The notes under the pieces were generated by a model, which worked only from the letters and a program-made list of their open reading frames with translations, did not search any database and was not told the DNA's origin. 64,000 nt of DNA from Chrysemys picta bellii (taxonomy: Eukaryota > Chordata > Testudines > Emydidae): assembly GCF_011386835.1 (NCBI RefSeq), contig NC_088809.1:5217001-5281000 (forward strand). The letters are read 5' to 3'. Shown here one piece after another: positions 63,344 through 64,000 of the stretch (position 1 is the stretch's first letter; each line of letters starts with the position of its first letter). The position numbers and the translations under genes are program-made.

Positions 63344-64000
63344 GCACTGTGTAGTGTCTTTGACAAATCGGTTTTGATTACTATAATCTGCAAATAAGTT
63401 ATCAGTGAATTCCAAGTGTATTGGTAACTAGAACAGAAATGTGTGTTCCAAACTGTTCAACTAAAATAACCAATTTTTCACACTTCTTTAAGAGAAATTT
63501 TTAACTCCATTCAGCTGATACTGACAAATTCTCTTCAATCAGTAATATTTTTCTAAAAAAGGCTAAGCTCTTTAATGCAGGATCACCCAAAGTGTATCAT
63601 GAAGCTTCCAAGATTTGTAAAGTTTTGTTCCGTTGAAAAATTTGCAAATCAGTTTTTCAGCTGAATATCCAAAAACATGATATTTAACACAGGTAAATGA
63701 AAATAAGATATATTTTTAAGCTAATTGTAGCTTCCAGTTAAACAGAAGTGATTCACAGTTCCTCAAGAAACATTCAGATTTAGTATAGGATTGCTACAAA
63801 GTAAAATAAAAAGCACAATTTCAAGTTACGCAAATGGGCCATATTTTATTCTGAAATCTCTCATTCTGAATCCAAATTGAGAGAGATTATTTTTGCAAGC
63901 AAGATAAAATCTAAAAATATTTTCTAACGCTTAATATAAAAATAAAGCCAACCTCACTGACTTGCATCAATGTCAGGGATGCAATGCAAATTAATGAATT

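Larger units (their letters stand above)
53146..64000 (+). other. Intron after exon H (partial, at least 10855 bp)
   Basis: The phase-2 donor GTGAGT opens an intron that runs past the window end. It holds a T20 run (55547-55566), a Chompy-like MITE (55709-55960), an old LINE fragment (56165-56560), a CR1 3' end (61315-62120), a hAT-like MITE (62891-63042) and a palindromic low-complexity block (63147-63343). The rest, including 56700-61300, shows nothing I can name. Confidence 0.8.

Noticed and set aside
63110..63415. Open frames rich in Tyr-Ile and Arg-Glu repeats
   Set aside because: They are translations of (AT)n and (CT)n microsatellites.
53146..64000. Remaining VMP1 3' exons and microRNA-21
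   Set aside because: I looked for the conserved VPGIG-type exon and for the miR-21 hairpin, and found neither, so they lie beyond the window.

Overview
This is vertebrate nuclear DNA: eight short, spliced, plus-strand coding exons of one gene lie in about 63 kb of intron. Joined in frame, the exons encode roughly residues 26-325 of a VMP1-like protein (vacuole membrane protein 1, also called TMEM49; about 406 residues in human from memory). VMP1 is an ER-resident multipass protein of the DedA/VTT superfamily, known as a phospholipid scramblase needed for autophagosome formation. The start-codon exon lies upstream of the window, and the last coding exons (after the phase-2 junction at 53145) lie downstream. 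All exon borders obey GT-AG except one intron with a GC donor at 50566.

The repeats suggest a turtle, or at least a non-avian sauropsid. There is a CR1-type LINE 3' end whose terminal 8-bp repeat is TGTTCTAA, several MITEs with GTCTACAC-type ends (like the crocodilian/turtle Chompy class), many short hAT elements with 8-bp target duplications, Tc1/mariner-like MITEs flanked by TA, ancient MIR/CORE-SINE copies, and two foldback retroposons of a type I recall as common in turtles. No species was established.

Layout: 1-1244, intron sequence holding a GC-rich hAT element (551-1084) just before the first exon; exon A 1245-1380; exon B 4151-4241; exon C 6342-6452; a 15.9-kb intron with hAT and Chompy-like MITEs; exon D 22306-22473; a 4.9-kb intron with two hAT elements; exon E 27349-27480; an 18-kb intron with a foldback retroposon, an antisense CR1-like ORF1 remnant, a mariner-like MITE and a second foldback retroposon; exon F 45453-45533; an intron with a mariner-like MITE and a hAT nested in an older MITE; exon G 50449-50565; exon H 53084-53145; then at least 10.9 kb of intron with a CR1 fragment that keeps a 199-codon open frame and a strongly palindromic AT/CT low-complexity block.

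I saw no tRNA, rRNA, CRISPR array, bacterial operon or second protein-coding gene. MicroRNA-21, which overlaps the VMP1 3' end in other vertebrates, is not in the window. Family names rest on recognised motifs, terminal repeats and target duplications read by eye; no search was run.
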